A stretch of DNA of 64,000 bases from Paludisphaera borealis (GTDB taxonomy: Bacteria > Planctomycetota > Planctomycetia > Isosphaerales > Isosphaeraceae), in NCBI RefSeq assembly GCF_001956985.1, contig NZ_CP019082.1:2728001-2792000 (forward strand). The letters run 5' to 3'. This document shows, in pieces, positions 1-9,303 of the stretch (positions within the stretch are counted from its first letter, which is position 1; the number at the start of each line of letters is the position of its first letter). The position numbers were made by a program, and so were the translations under genes. The notes under the pieces were generated by a model. The model was not told where the DNA came from, did not search any database, and saw nothing but the letters and a program-made list of their open reading frames with translations.

Positions 1-118
1 GACCCCCTCATCCGACCCTCGGCTGACTTGTCTCGCAAGGAGGGAAGGCATGCTCGCGGCAGTCTGTTTTGATGACTTTCCGCAACACGGTGCTTGAGGT
101 GACGTCGTCTACGGATGG

Positions 119-748
119 TCACGCCCCGCGCCCGTCGGCTTCGGCTCCCGCACGGACGAGGGCTTCGGCTTCCGACTCGTCGGAGTCGGCTGGGTCGAAC
201 CCGATCTGACCCTTTCGGGCACCGGCTTTGGTGAAGAGCTTGGCGATCAGGGTTCCGCCGCGGAAGAGTCGGAGCAGCGAGGGGATCGGCAGGTTGTCGA
301 TGTGGCTGTACCACTCGGTGACCATCCGGGTGAAGTCGAGCATCTTTTCGAGCTGCTCGCGCGTGTATTGCTCCGACTCGTCCCCCGCCTTGGCTTCGCG
401 GACGCAGTTTTCGAGCAGCAGGATGGTCGGGTCCATCTCGCGCCGCTTGCGCTCGGCCATGATGACGCGGAACGTCTCCATCACATCCTTGAGCGCCTCG
501 AAACGGTCGCGGCGGTCGCCGATGATGTGGACGCGACGCACCACGCCCCAGGTGATCAGCTCGCGAAGGCTCGTCGAAACGTTCGAACGGCTGACGTCGA
601 GGAGCTTGCTGATCTCCTCGGCGTCCAGCGGCGAGGGCGAGACGAACAGCAAGGCGTGAACCTGGGCCATCGTCCGGTTGATGCCCCAGGCCTGCCCCAT
701 CTCTCCCCAGTGAAGCACGAATTTCTGCGCGGCCGGTGTGAGCGTCAC
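119..748 (-). CDS. GbsR/MarR-family winged-helix transcriptional regulator
   Basis: A DNA-binding regulator of the GbsR-like branch of MarR. The N-terminal signature LTPAAQKFVLHWGEMGQAWGI is followed by a winged helix (AEEISKLLDVSRSNVSTSLREL, then a wing with RRVHIIGDRRDRFEAL), a helical dimerisation region and an acidic tail. Family members usually begin just before the LTPAQQ-type motif, which points to the GTG at 748 with AGGGCGG upstream. Longer in-frame starts exist (ATG 793, TTG 817), but they lie inside a good promoter and a dyad operator, so I prefer 748. It lies downstream of msrB on the same strand, 102 bp away, and probably has its own promoter. The effector is unknown; osmotic or redox genes nearby would be plausible targets. 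Family call is firm, start moderate. Confidence 0.82.
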   Translation of the reverse strand: MTLTPAAQKFVLHWGEMGQAWGINRTMAQVHALLFVSPSPLDAEEISKLLDVSRSNVSTSLRELITWGVVRRVHIIGDRRDRFEALKDVMETFRVIMAERKRREMDPTILLLENCVREAKAGDESEQYTREQLEKMLDFTRMVTEWYSHIDNLPIPSLLRLFRGGTLIAKLFTKAGARKGQIGFDPADSDESEAEALVRAGAEADGRGA

Positions 749-776
749 GGTTGATACCGCCCTGTCTGGTAAAACA

Positions 777-817
777 GTTTCTACAGAAATCATACTCCCT
801 GTGAAACGGTCGAACAA
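777..817 (-). promoter_or_regulatory. Promoter and dyad operator of the GbsR-like gene
   Basis: On the minus strand TTGTTC (817-812) and TATGAT (794-789) are separated by 17 bp. An imperfect inverted repeat overlaps the -10 region: on the plus strand GTTTCTACAG (777-786), 12 bp, then CTGTGAAAC (799-807). MarR/GbsR regulators commonly repress their own promoters through such dyads, so autoregulation is likely. This is inferred from sequence only. Confidence 0.5.
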
Positions 818-850
818 GCAGGCGAAACCTCCCCCGAGCGCGGCTTCCGT

Positions 851-1423
851 TTATTCCGGCTTGGCTTTCGCGGCTGGTTCCCGGCCTTGCGAGCCGGCTC
901 GCTCCTCGAAGTCGAGCGACGCCGAGTTCAGACAATAGCGCAGGCCGGTGGGCTCGGGACCGTCTTCGAAGACGTGTCCGAGGTGGGCCTTGCAGTTGCG
1001 GCAGACGACTTCGTTCCGGCTCATGAAGAGGCTGGAATCGGTCTCGGTCTCGATCTTCTTTTCGGCGATCGGCTGCCAGAAGCTGGGCCAGCCGGTGCCG
1101 GACTCGTACTTGGTCGACGAGTCGAACAGCGGCTCGCCGCAGCAGACGCACTTGTAAACGCCTTCGTGCTTGTTGTTCCAGTATTTGCCGGTGAAGGCGC
1201 GCTCGGTCCCCTTCTCGCGCGTGACGTGGTATTGCTCGGGCGTGAGCTTGCCGCGCCAAGGGTCGGCCTTTTCGCTCGCGTCGTTGTTCGCCATGATCGT
1301 CGACCTCCCGTCGGTTGAAGGTTGCTGCGTCAGGTCGGCCGTCCAGAAGGCCGCCGCGCCGGCCAGAACGACCGTCGCCCCGACCAGAAGTTTGAAGCCC
1401 TTCGGCAAGTTCCCTGTCATCAT
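851..1423 (-). CDS. msrB: Peptide-methionine (R)-S-oxide reductase, membrane-anchored form possible
   Basis: Reduces methionine-R-sulfoxide in proteins. The zinc-binding CxxC pairs are CVCCG and CRNC, the family core is [12 protein letters not shown], and the catalytic cysteine lies in [10 protein letters not shown]. From ATG 1423 the product is 190 residues with a hydrophobic N-terminal segment ([16 protein letters not shown]), suggesting a signal anchor. A second in-frame ATG at 1294 (MANND) has a strong GGGAGG Shine-Dalgarno 9 nt upstream and would give a 147-residue soluble enzyme, the usual MsrB length. Both starts may be used. It sits between an aldehyde dehydrogenase (116 bp upstream) and a regulator, all on one strand. 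The long upstream extension of this frame is a shadow of the dehydrogenase. Confidence 0.92.
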   Translation of the reverse strand: MMTGNLPKGFKLLVGATVVLAGAAAFWTADLTQQPSTDGRSTIMANNDASEKADPWRGKLTPEQYHVTREKGTERAFTGKYWNNKHEGVYKCVCCGEPLFDSSTKYESGTGWPSFWQPIAEKKIETETDSSLFMSRNEVVCRNCKAHLGHVFEDGPEPTGLRYCLNSASLDFEERAGSQGREPAAKAKPE

Positions 1424-1539
1424 CGGTCCTGCTCCGTGCCTGCCGCCGAGGAACTCGGCTCGGTTCCATCCATTGTATTCACGATCCGGGCCGCAATCGC
1501 GGCGATCATCCGAAATCGACCGCGCGAACGCCTCGAGCT

Positions 1540-3042
1540 TCACGCGCGACGGTGGAACATCCAGCGGTAGAAACCCAGAAACTTGTCGACCGTCCCGCCG
1601 CGCGAATACGGGAATAACTGGGGCCGGAAGCCCCCCGCGCTTCGTTCGAACAGAACCTGCGGCGCGACGAATTCGCGGAGCCCCAGCTCGCCGTGCGTCC
1701 GCCCGTAACCGCTCGACTTGAAGCCGCCGAACGGGGCCGAGGCCGAGGCCGTCGGCGCAACCGCCTCGTTGACGCAGACCATGCCAGCCTCGATCCGCCG
1801 GGCGATCGCGCGCGCAGCGCGCCTGTCGCGGCCCCAGACGCTTGCCGCGAGAGCCATGTTGCTGGAATTGGCCGCCGCGATCGCGGCCTCGGCGTCGTCG
1901 ACGCCCCGGATCAGCACGACCGGCCCGAACGCCCCTTCGAGCGCTCGTTCCGGCTCGGGCGACCGGGCCGAGAGGAGCGTCGGCGCGTAGAACGAGCCCG
2001 GCCGGTCGAGCGGTTCGCCGCCGGCGAGGACCTCGGCGCCCGCCTCGACGGTCGCGCGGATCGTCCGGTCGAACCGGTCGCGGGCCGGATCGTTGATCAT
2101 CGGCCCGACGTCGACGCCCGGCTCGGCCGGATCGCCGACCCTCAGCTTGCGGATCTCGGCCGCGAACGCCTCGGCCCAGGGGCGGGCGTCGCCGACTACG
2201 ATGATCCGCTTCACCGCTACGCAGGTCTGGCCGCATCCCACGAACGCCGACCAGACGATCGCGCGCACGGTGCTCTCGACGGGCGCGTCCGGCAGGATGA
2301 TCGCCGGATCGAAGCCGGAAAGCTCGACGACCGCCGGAATCCCCCGGCCGGCGAGGGTCGAGAGCACCCGCCGTCCGGTCTCAACGCCGCCAGTGAATAT
2401 CGCCTTGTCGATGTTCGACTCAAGGAGCGCCTGACCCACTTCGCCCCGGCCGTAAACGGCCGCGACCAGCCCCGGCGGCGTTCCCGCTTCCTCCAGGCTT
2501 TGCTGGAGCTTTTCGCCGCAAGCGATCGCCAGCTCCGACGGCTTCCAGACCACCGCGTTGCCCCCCGCGAGCGCCTGGGCGATCGGGGCCGCGTTGAGGA
2601 AGAGCGGGTAATTCCAGGTGCCGACGATCCCGACGACGCCGTAAGGGGTCCATCGCAGCCGGCCCGTCGGCGTCAGCAGCCAGCGCTGCCACGACGGCCC
2701 GATTCGCTCGTCGGCGAGCAGCTTGCCGGACCGCTTGACGGTCCATCGGAGCGCGTCGAGGGTGGGGATCAGGTCGCCGGCCATCGCCTCGGTCGCAGGC
2801 TTGCCGATCTCGTCGCGGATCAGGTCCGACCACGCGCGGGCGTCGCGGCCGAGAATCCGCCACCAGTCGGCCAGCACCATCCGGCGCTCGTTCCAGGGCC
2901 GCGCGGCCCATCCGGCCTGCGCGTCGCCGGCGCGACCGACGATCGCGGCGACCGCGTCGGGCGACGTCGCCGCGGCCCGGCCGACCTCGGCGCCGGAAGC
3001 CGGGTTTCGGGTTGCCAGAACGTCGTCGATCGTCACGGACAT
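1540..3042 (-). CDS. Aldehyde dehydrogenase family protein (NAD(P)+-dependent)
   Basis: A 500-residue ALDH-superfamily enzyme that oxidises an aldehyde to a carboxylate. Seen in order: the Rossmann-region signature [15 protein letters not shown], the cofactor loop [11 protein letters not shown], the glutamate in VVELSGFD (family consensus ELGGKD, so the second G and the K are changed), the nucleophilic cysteine in [13 protein letters not shown] and the C-terminal [16 protein letters not shown] 3042 follows GAGGGGAGAGGA and is preferred over longer in-frame starts. The C-terminal tail ([15 protein letters not shown]) is amphipathic and arginine-rich and may touch the membrane. The aldehyde substrate cannot be read from the sequence. 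Confidence 0.9.
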   Translation of the reverse strand: MSVTIDDVLATRNPASGAEVGRAAATSPDAVAAIVGRAGDAQAGWAARPWNERRMVLADWWRILGRDARAWSDLIRDEIGKPATEAMAGDLIPTLDALRWTVKRSGKLLADERIGPSWQRWLLTPTGRLRWTPYGVVGIVGTWNYPLFLNAAPIAQALAGGNAVVWKPSELAIACGEKLQQSLEEAGTPPGLVAAVYGRGEVGQALLESNIDKAIFTGGVETGRRVLSTLAGRGIPAVVELSGFDPAIILPDAPVESTVRAIVWSAFVGCGQTCVAVKRIIVVGDARPWAEAFAAEIRKLRVGDPAEPGVDVGPMINDPARDRFDRTIRATVEAGAEVLAGGEPLDRPGSFYAPTLLSARSPEPERALEGAFGPVVLIRGVDDAEAAIAAANSSNMALAASVWGRDRRAARAIARRIEAGMVCVNEAVAPTASASAPFGGFKSSGYGRTHGELGLREFVAPQVLFERSAGGFRPQLFPYSRGGTVDKFLGFYRWMFHRRA

Positions 3043-3548
3043 GACTTCCTCTCCCCTCGCGAAATCCCCCGAGGTCCTGGGGCGGCGCCGGTCCCGCCGG
3101 GCCTCGGATACGTCGACAAGCATAGCAGAATGATCGGCGGTGCGGAGACGCGGAAGTGATGTTCCGCCGACGCCACGCGTACGAACTTTTCGATGCCGAG
3201 GAGCGTATCCGTCGATGAGAAATCGATCATTCTTGGTGGACAACCGGGTCGCTCTTGTTATGATCAAGAATTGTTAAATGGCGGCGACTGGCTTCCCTCC
3301 CGAAGCGTTCGGCCGGTTTTCACCTTGGCCGTGGCGGTTTCATGGAGTCTGGAAGGGTTCGGCGCCGCTTGATCTTTCCGGCCCACCCACCCACCTGAGT
3401 CGTGGCTCGTATGGAACCTCTCCATCAACCGAGATTCGGCGGAAGCCGATAGAGGCTCGCGGACCTTGCGCCGGCCCCGTCGCCGCGCGCCTCGGTTGAT
3501 TTTTGGATAGTCCGTTCCGGGTGTGACTCGCAAAATTGGAGCAAGCCC
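3043..3548. other. Non-coding interval between ALDH and Gfo/Idh genes
   Basis: About 505 bp separate the divergent ALDH and oxidoreductase genes. I see no convincing gene: the 73-codon plus-strand ORF at 3278-3499 has no ribosome-binding site or recognisable domain. The part around 3170-3290 is AT-richer and holds a promoter candidate. A GGAGC Shine-Dalgarno lies just before the 3549 start. Confidence 0.6.
3236..3264 (+). promoter_or_regulatory. Candidate sigma70-type promoter
   Basis: TGGACA (3236-3241) and TATGAT (3259-3264) are 17 bp apart, each one base from consensus, in an AT-rich patch. It points towards the oxidoreductase at 3549 and would give a leader of about 280 nt. Confidence 0.4.
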
Positions 3549-4928
<1,380 letters not shown>

Positions 4929-4964
4929 GCCGAACCGGTTCGAGCTTCTCACTGGCAACATCGC

Positions 4965-5002
4965 ACGTCCCGTCCGGCCGACCGCCGGGCGGGACGTTTT
5001 TT
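4965..5002 (+). terminator. Rho-independent terminator after the Gfo/Idh gene
   Basis: A 13-bp stem with one mismatch (ACGTCCCGTCCGG at 4965-4977 pairing with CCGGGCGGGACGT at 4985-4997) is followed at once by a run of T and then GTTT. The geometry is typical of an intrinsic terminator. Confidence 0.85.
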
Positions 5003-5028
5003 GTTTCAAGTCCTGGGCATAAAGGCGC

Positions 5029-5361
5029 ATGGAGAAACGGCGTATCCTTCATGAATTTCTGCGCCTCTTGCCGATCGTGTGCAGCATCGCTCTCACCGTG
5101 TGGGAGGTCAAACTGTATTACGATTTCAAGCACGGGAGGGACTCATTCGACCATGTCATTGCCGTGGGACGGGCAGGCATGGGGGCTGAGGCGTTTGTAG
5201 ATTTCATCGTGTTTCTCGTGGCGATCACAGCCTTGTCGATACACATACGGATCGCACGAAAGCAGTCGCTCAACCTCATCCCAGTCTGGATATGCGTTGT
5301 GATCAGGCCGGTGCTGCTGATCCTTGCCTTATATTTCGCCCTCGATCTCCTGCCTTCTTAG
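5029..5361 (+). CDS. Small membrane protein of unknown function
   Basis: A 110-residue protein with three likely membrane helices (LLPIVCSIALTVWEV, AFVDFIVFLVAITALSI, and PVWICVVIRPVLLILALYFAL). No recognised family. The DNA is clearly less GC-rich than its neighbours, which may mean it was acquired. Its TAG stop spans the left junction of the IS5-family element: the TTA target duplication supplies TA and the first base of the element supplies G. Removing the element and one target copy also gives TAG, so the insertion left the protein unchanged. AAAGG lies just before the ATG. Expression is unverified. Confidence 0.6.
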   Translation: MEKRRILHEFLRLLPIVCSIALTVWEVKLYYDFKHGRDSFDHVIAVGRAGMGAEAFVDFIVFLVAITALSIHIRIARKQSLNLIPVWICVVIRPVLLILALYFALDLLPS

Positions 5362-6295
5362 AGGCTATCCCGTAATGATGTCCTGGTTTTTATGGTACTT
5401 GAACGGGATCGCCGGCCTTGAGCGATCGGGCTTCAAGAACTTGAGCATGCGATGAATAGAGCTGATGCGGATCATCGACTCGCTGCTCTCGGCGTGGTGC
5501 TCGTAATTCCGACTGTGTCGCCGATGCCGCCCCAGCCAGGCGAACGTCCGCTCCACCACCCAGCGCCTCGGCAGCTTCACAAACCCTTGGCTTCCCGGCG
5601 GCCGCTCCACGACCTCGATCCTGTACCCGGCCGAGGCCTCCGCCAGCCAGCCGTCGAGGTGGTGGTTGCGATACTTGCCGTCGCCCCAGACCAACGCCAA
5701 CCGGCTTCGATGCTCGGCCGTCAGCCGCCCCAGCACCTGGGGGGCGTGCGTCCCGTCGTCGGCGGACGCCGCCGAGACCGCCACGACCAGCAGCAACCCC
5801 AGCGTATCCACGATGATATGTCGTTTCACGCCGGTCAGCTTCTTGCCGCCGTCGTAGCCCCGTTCGCCCCCTGTCTCGGTCCCCTTGACCGTCTGGCTGT
5901 CGATGCTCCCGGCGCTTGGGGACGGCTCCCGCCCGGCCGTCGTGCGGACCTGGCGGCGCAGGGCGTCCAGGATGAGTTGCCATGTGCCGTCGTCCCGCCA
6001 CTGGGCGAAGTGGTTGTAGACGGTGCTCTTGGCCGGCAGGTCGTGCGGCAGCATATCCCACTGGCACCCCGAGCGGTTGAGGTAGAGGATGGCATTGAGC
6101 ACCTCCCGCATGTCGTTGGTCCGGGGCCGTCCGACCTGGGGAACGGGGATCAAGGGCTCGACGATCGCCCACTGTTCGTCGGTCAGGTCGGACGGGTAGG
6201 GCTTACGCATCGAACGGTGCTCCTGCGGCGATGAATCCTGCGAACCTCCTGGGAGGACAAGAGTTTACGATCTTCTAGAATTACGGGATAGCCTC
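5361..6295. mobile_element. Complete IS5-family insertion sequence, 935 bp
   Basis: Perfect 16-bp terminal inverted repeats, GAGGCTATCCCGTAAT at 5361-5376 and its complement at 6280-6295, flank one transposase gene. A TTA direct duplication at 5358-5360 and 6296-6298 is the target-site duplication; 3-bp TNA duplications are typical of IS5 subgroups such as IS1031/IS427. The ends, duplication and reading frame are all intact, suggesting a fairly recent insertion. Confidence 0.93.
5365..6210 (-). CDS. IS5-family DDE transposase
   Basis: A 281-residue transposase in a single frame. It starts with the IS5-like [22 protein letters not shown] (DUF4096-type DNA-binding domain), then the DDE domain: first Asp in SIDSQTVKG, second Asp in VWGDGKYR, Glu in [17 protein letters not shown]. 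It catalyses cut-and-paste movement of the surrounding element. The stop codon lies inside the left terminal inverted repeat. There is no frameshift or internal stop, so the gene should be functional. Confidence 0.95.
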   Translation of the reverse strand: MRKPYPSDLTDEQWAIVEPLIPVPQVGRPRTNDMREVLNAILYLNRSGCQWDMLPHDLPAKSTVYNHFAQWRDDGTWQLILDALRRQVRTTAGREPSPSAGSIDSQTVKGTETGGERGYDGGKKLTGVKRHIIVDTLGLLLVVAVSAASADDGTHAPQVLGRLTAEHRSRLALVWGDGKYRNHHLDGWLAEASAGYRIEVVERPPGSQGFVKLPRRWVVERTFAWLGRHRRHSRNYEHHAESSESMIRISSIHRMLKFLKPDRSRPAIPFKYHKNQDIITG

Positions 6296-6378
6296 TTAGA
6301 ATTCGGTACGGCCACAAAGTCAGTGCGCAAGCTCACCGCAGGTCGCCGATCCAACGCCGGCAGTCGAAACGTGATCGG

Positions 6379-6849
6379 CTATAATCGCAGCTCCAGGAAC
6401 ATGGCTCCCGGAATCGGGTTGTCACAGTAAGGGGCTATCGTCTCGAATCCCAGCGCGTGGTACATGGCGACGGCTCCACTCATGATCGAAGGGATCGTAT
6501 CCAGCCGGATGCGATCGTAGCCGATGTTTCGTGCTTCCTGGATCACTCGCTCCGCGAGCGCGCGACCTAATCCGGTCCCTCGGTGCTGGGGGCGAACGTA
6601 GAGCCGCTTCATTTCGCAGGCGCCGTCGGCCAGCGGCCTCAACGCCACGCAACCGGCAGGCTGGTCATCCTCCATCGCCAGCAGGATGCAGCCCGACGGT
6701 GGCGCGTACCGGCCGGGGAGATCGGCAAACTCCTGCTCGAAGTGCTGAAATCTAAGATCCATGCCCAGAGAGTCGACGTATTCCTGGAACAACGCTCGGA
6801 GTGTTTGCAACTCTTCGGGATCGGTGGACCGAGTGATCGTCCGGCTCAT
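6379..6849 (-). CDS. GNAT-family N-acetyltransferase
   Basis: A 156-residue GCN5-related acetyltransferase. Acetyl-CoA-binding motif A is visible in MKRLYVRPQHRGTGLGRAL (R/Q-x-x-G-x-G/A form), followed by helix VIQEARNIGYDRIRLDT and the motif B-like AVAMYHALGFETI. The N-terminal portion resembles small GNATs of the MarR-associated type. The acceptor substrate is not deducible. It lies just right of the IS element and left of the repeat tract, with no operon partner. Confidence 0.88.
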   Translation of the reverse strand: MSRTITRSTDPEELQTLRALFQEYVDSLGMDLRFQHFEQEFADLPGRYAPPSGCILLAMEDDQPAGCVALRPLADGACEMKRLYVRPQHRGTGLGRALAERVIQEARNIGYDRIRLDTIPSIMSGAVAMYHALGFETIAPYCDNPIPGAMFLELRL

Positions 6850-6884
6850 GTTTCAACCTCGACTTGCTGCGTGGATAACCCATT

Positions 6885-6970
6885 GTAGGGGCGCCCCTTG
6901 TGGGTGCCCGAATGGCGGAAGTCGCCGCTGTCGCCGATCCGGATCGGGCACCCACAAGGGGCGTCCCTAC
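6885..6970. repeat. Long inverted repeat, MITE-like
   Basis: Arms of 26 bp, 6885-6910 and 6945-6970, pair with one mismatch around a 34-bp loop. The arm contains GGGGCGCCCCTTGTGGGTG. A degenerate half-copy (GGGGCGCCCCTTCGG) recurs at 7222-7236. No ORF lies inside. It looks like a dispersed palindromic repeat. Confidence 0.8.
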
Positions 6971-7385
6971 GGCAAACCACGGACTGGATTCTTCATGGCA
7001 ACCGCCATGACGCCTTTGGGACGTCCAACCTCGCGGGCGGCCTCCGAATGGAAGCCCGAAGCGCCAGCGAGTGAATTTCCGGTCGGCCAGCGGGGAATTC
7101 ACTCGCTGGCGCTTCGGGCTTGTATTCCGCTCCCCGATCGTCTCACGGGCTATTTTCAGAGCAATCGATCGCGGCACCCATCCTGATGAAAATGGGGGTC
7201 TGCGGTCGCCCGGGGCCGGTAGGGGCGCCCCTTCGGCAAACCACGGACTGGAATTTCATGGCAGCCTGATGCGTCAGCGAGGGAGTGTTTTCGAATCCCC
7301 GAGGCGATCCCCTCGCTGGCGCGGCGGGCTGGTATTCCGCTCCTCGATCGTCCCGCAGTCGGTCCCACGAGCTATTCTCAGAGCA
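6970..7385. repeat. Duplicated repeat block with internal hairpins
   Basis: Two diverged copies of one block lie head to tail. Both begin with CGGCAAACCACGGACTGGA (6970-6988 and 7234-7252), run into TTCATGGCA, contain a CTCGCTGGCGC...CGGGCT palindromic section followed by GTATTCCGCTCC and CGATCGTC, and end with GCTATTYTCAGAGCA (7149-7163 and 7371-7385). In the first copy the arms 7053-7080 and 7092-7120 form a near-perfect hairpin of about 27 bp. No credible coding sequence. Confidence 0.75.
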
Positions 7386-7488
7386 GGCTTCGAACCTGTA
7401 GTACATTCATACTGGAGGGCTCCCTCGCGCGCCTCGGCTCTTTCTCAATTCGGACGTCGATCAGCCGCATCGACAGGGTCCAGAAACA

Positions 7489-7913
7489 GAGCGATCGAAC
7501 CCAATCCACCCGCCTCGACGAACCTCGAAAATGAGCGATCGAACCCAATCGGCCCGCCTCGATCCGTCTCGAAAAACGAGCGATCGAACCCAATCCGCCA
7601 GCAGCCGGGCGCGGGGAGCAAGGCGAAGCCCCGGACGCCTCGCCCGACGAAATCGCCGCGTTTCTGCGCGAACGAAGCCAACGCACCGTAATCGCGTAAC
7701 CCGCTATGGAATCAGGACTTGTAACCACACAAACGACCTCCATGAGACAGCGAACGAAGCCAATCCAGCCGATCGCCGAGGGCCTCGTCCACAGGCCGAC
7801 AACGGGCGAAGTCAGCCCCGTTTCCGCGGCGATCGAACCCAATCTCAAAGGCTCGCGCCGGCGGGGCGTCGGCCGTGTGTTTCGCCCCGAAAATGGAGCG
7901 AACAAAGCCAATC
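7489..7913 (+). repeat. Array of seven 18-bp repeats (GAGCGATCGAACCCAATC type)
   Basis: Copies: 7489-7506, 7533-7550 and 7578-7595 (identical, 44-45 bp apart), then degenerate copies near 7668-7684, 7749-7765, 7829-7844 and 7896-7913. The degenerate copies are of two types, GCGATCGAACCCAATC and GCGAACRAAGCCAATC. Several are preceded by CGAAAATG or CGAAAAACG. Intervals vary, so this is neither a CRISPR nor a simple satellite. No plausible protein is encoded; the frame into the next gene is fortuitously open. Confidence 0.8.
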
Positions 7914-8130
7914 GCGTTGGGGGCGGGGGAGGAAGGAAAAAGCCGCGCGATGCGCAAAATCGTCGAAGACCGCAGAACCGATTATTGAGTCGCGGCGACG
8001 ACCATTCTCCGGGTTCCGGGCGGCCTGTAGACTGGAACCTCATCATCTAGACGGCGCAGTTCCGGGCCTTGTCGCCGAGGCCCTTTCAGTCGCGACCGTC
8101 GGAAATCGAGCCCAAACGGAGCCGCTTCCC

Positions 8131-9051
8131 ATGCCTGGACCGCTGACCGGACTCGTCCCCGCCTGCCACTCGCCGTTTCACGCCGACGGCCGGCTCAACG
8201 TCGAGGCCGTCGACCGACAGGCGGACCTGCTGCGGGAGTCGCGGATCACCTCGGTGTTCGTGGGGGGGACGACCGGCGAGTGGGCGTCGCTGACCGTGGC
8301 CGAGCGGAAGGCCCTCACCGAACGATGGATCAAGGCCGGCAAGGGGACGATGCGGGTAGCCGTGCATGTCGGCCACAACTGCCAGGCCGACGCGATCGAG
8401 CTGGCGGCCCACGCCCGGCAGGCGGGCGCGGAGGCCGTCGCCGTGATGGCGCCGAGCTTCTTCAAGCCTTCCACCATCCACGACCTCGTCGAGTTCTGCT
8501 CCCCGATCGCCGCCGAGGCCGACCCGCTGCCGTTCTACTTCTACGACATCCCGGCCATGACCGGCGTCCGGCTGCCGATGTCCGAATTCCTCCACGAGGC
8601 GAAGTTCCGAATCCCGACGCTCAAGGGGCTCAAGTACTCGAACGACAACATGCTGGAGCTGCAGGAGTGCGTCCGGCTCGACGACGGCGGGTTCGACGTC
8701 CTGTTCGGGTCCGACGAGTGCCTGCTCGCCGGCCTCTGCCTGGGGATTCGAGGGGCCGTCGGCAGCACATACAACTTCGCCGCCCCGGTCTACCACCGGA
8801 TTCAGGCGGCCTTCGACAAGGGGGACCTCGCAACCGCCCGCGCCGAGCAAGCCAAGTCGATCACCCTGATCAAGACCCTCGCCGAGTTCGGCTTCCTGGC
8901 CGCGTCGAAAGCCGTCATGGCGATGCTCGGCGTCGACTGCGGCCCGGTGCGAACGCCGCTCGGCAAGCTCACGGCCGCTGAGCGCGTGGCCCTCTGGGAA
9001 CGCCTTGAGCCCCTCGACGTTTTCCCTCGTCCACTCAACAAGCCGGAGTAA
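8131..9051 (+). CDS. DapA-superfamily aldolase, N-acetylneuraminate lyase-like
   Basis: A 306-residue class I aldolase of the DHDPS/NAL superfamily. Visible features: the substrate carboxylate loop GGTTGEW, the tyrosine region FYFYDIPAMTGV (YDIP-MTG is typical of N-acetylneuraminate lyases rather than DapA), the Schiff-base lysine in LKGLKYSNDN and GSDE further on. The likely reaction is retro-aldol cleavage of N-acetylneuraminate to N-acetylmannosamine and pyruvate, though relatives act on other 2-keto acids. ATG 8131 begins at the conserved MPGPLTGLVPA; the open frame upstream runs through repeats and is not coding. No sialic acid genes are adjacent, so the substrate is uncertain. Confidence 0.85.
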   Translation: MPGPLTGLVPACHSPFHADGRLNVEAVDRQADLLRESRITSVFVGGTTGEWASLTVAERKALTERWIKAGKGTMRVAVHVGHNCQADAIELAAHARQAGAEAVAVMAPSFFKPSTIHDLVEFCSPIAAEADPLPFYFYDIPAMTGVRLPMSEFLHEAKFRIPTLKGLKYSNDNMLELQECVRLDDGGFDVLFGSDECLLAGLCLGIRGAVGSTYNFAAPVYHRIQAAFDKGDLATARAEQAKSITLIKTLAEFGFLAASKAVMAMLGVDCGPVRTPLGKLTAAERVALWERLEPLDVFPRPLNKPE

Positions 9052-9100
9052 CGGGCCGTCCGCGACGGCTGAACGATGACCGCGAAAACTGGATTCGGCT

Positions 9101-9243
9101 CACCACGGAGGACACAGAGGACACGAAGGGGGGAAGGGATGTGGGCCTGCCGCTCATCTTCAACCTCGTTCTCCCGCGCGACGGTGTCATCCGTATTACC
9201 GATCGAATCGTTTACCTCCGTCTCCTCTGTGTCCTCCGTGGTG
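9101..9243. repeat. Inverted repeat, 20-bp arms
   Basis: Arms 9101-9120 and 9224-9243 are perfect reverse complements (core CACGGAGGACACAG) separated by about 100 bp. Similar CCACGGAGGACAC palindromes occur as dispersed repeats in many bacteria. They lie between convergent genes and could serve as a hairpin end for transcripts. Confidence 0.75.
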
Positions 9244-9303
9244 AATTTCTTTCGGAACCCATAATTGGCGGTTGCTCACGGTCAACCCGAACCCACGCCC
9301 GAC

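Noticed and set aside
50-97. 15-codon ORF with AAGGAGGG upstream
   Set aside because: Too short to support; it may be the end of something upstream of the window.
3278-3499. 73-codon plus-strand ORF
   Set aside because: No ribosome-binding site and no domain; it lies in a likely promoter/leader region.
7489-7913. CRISPR array
   Set aside because: Irregular spacing, degenerate 18-bp repeats and no cas genes.
7531-8130. Upstream extension of the NAL-like gene through the repeat array
   Set aside because: The translation is repeat sequence; ATG 8131 begins the conserved domain.
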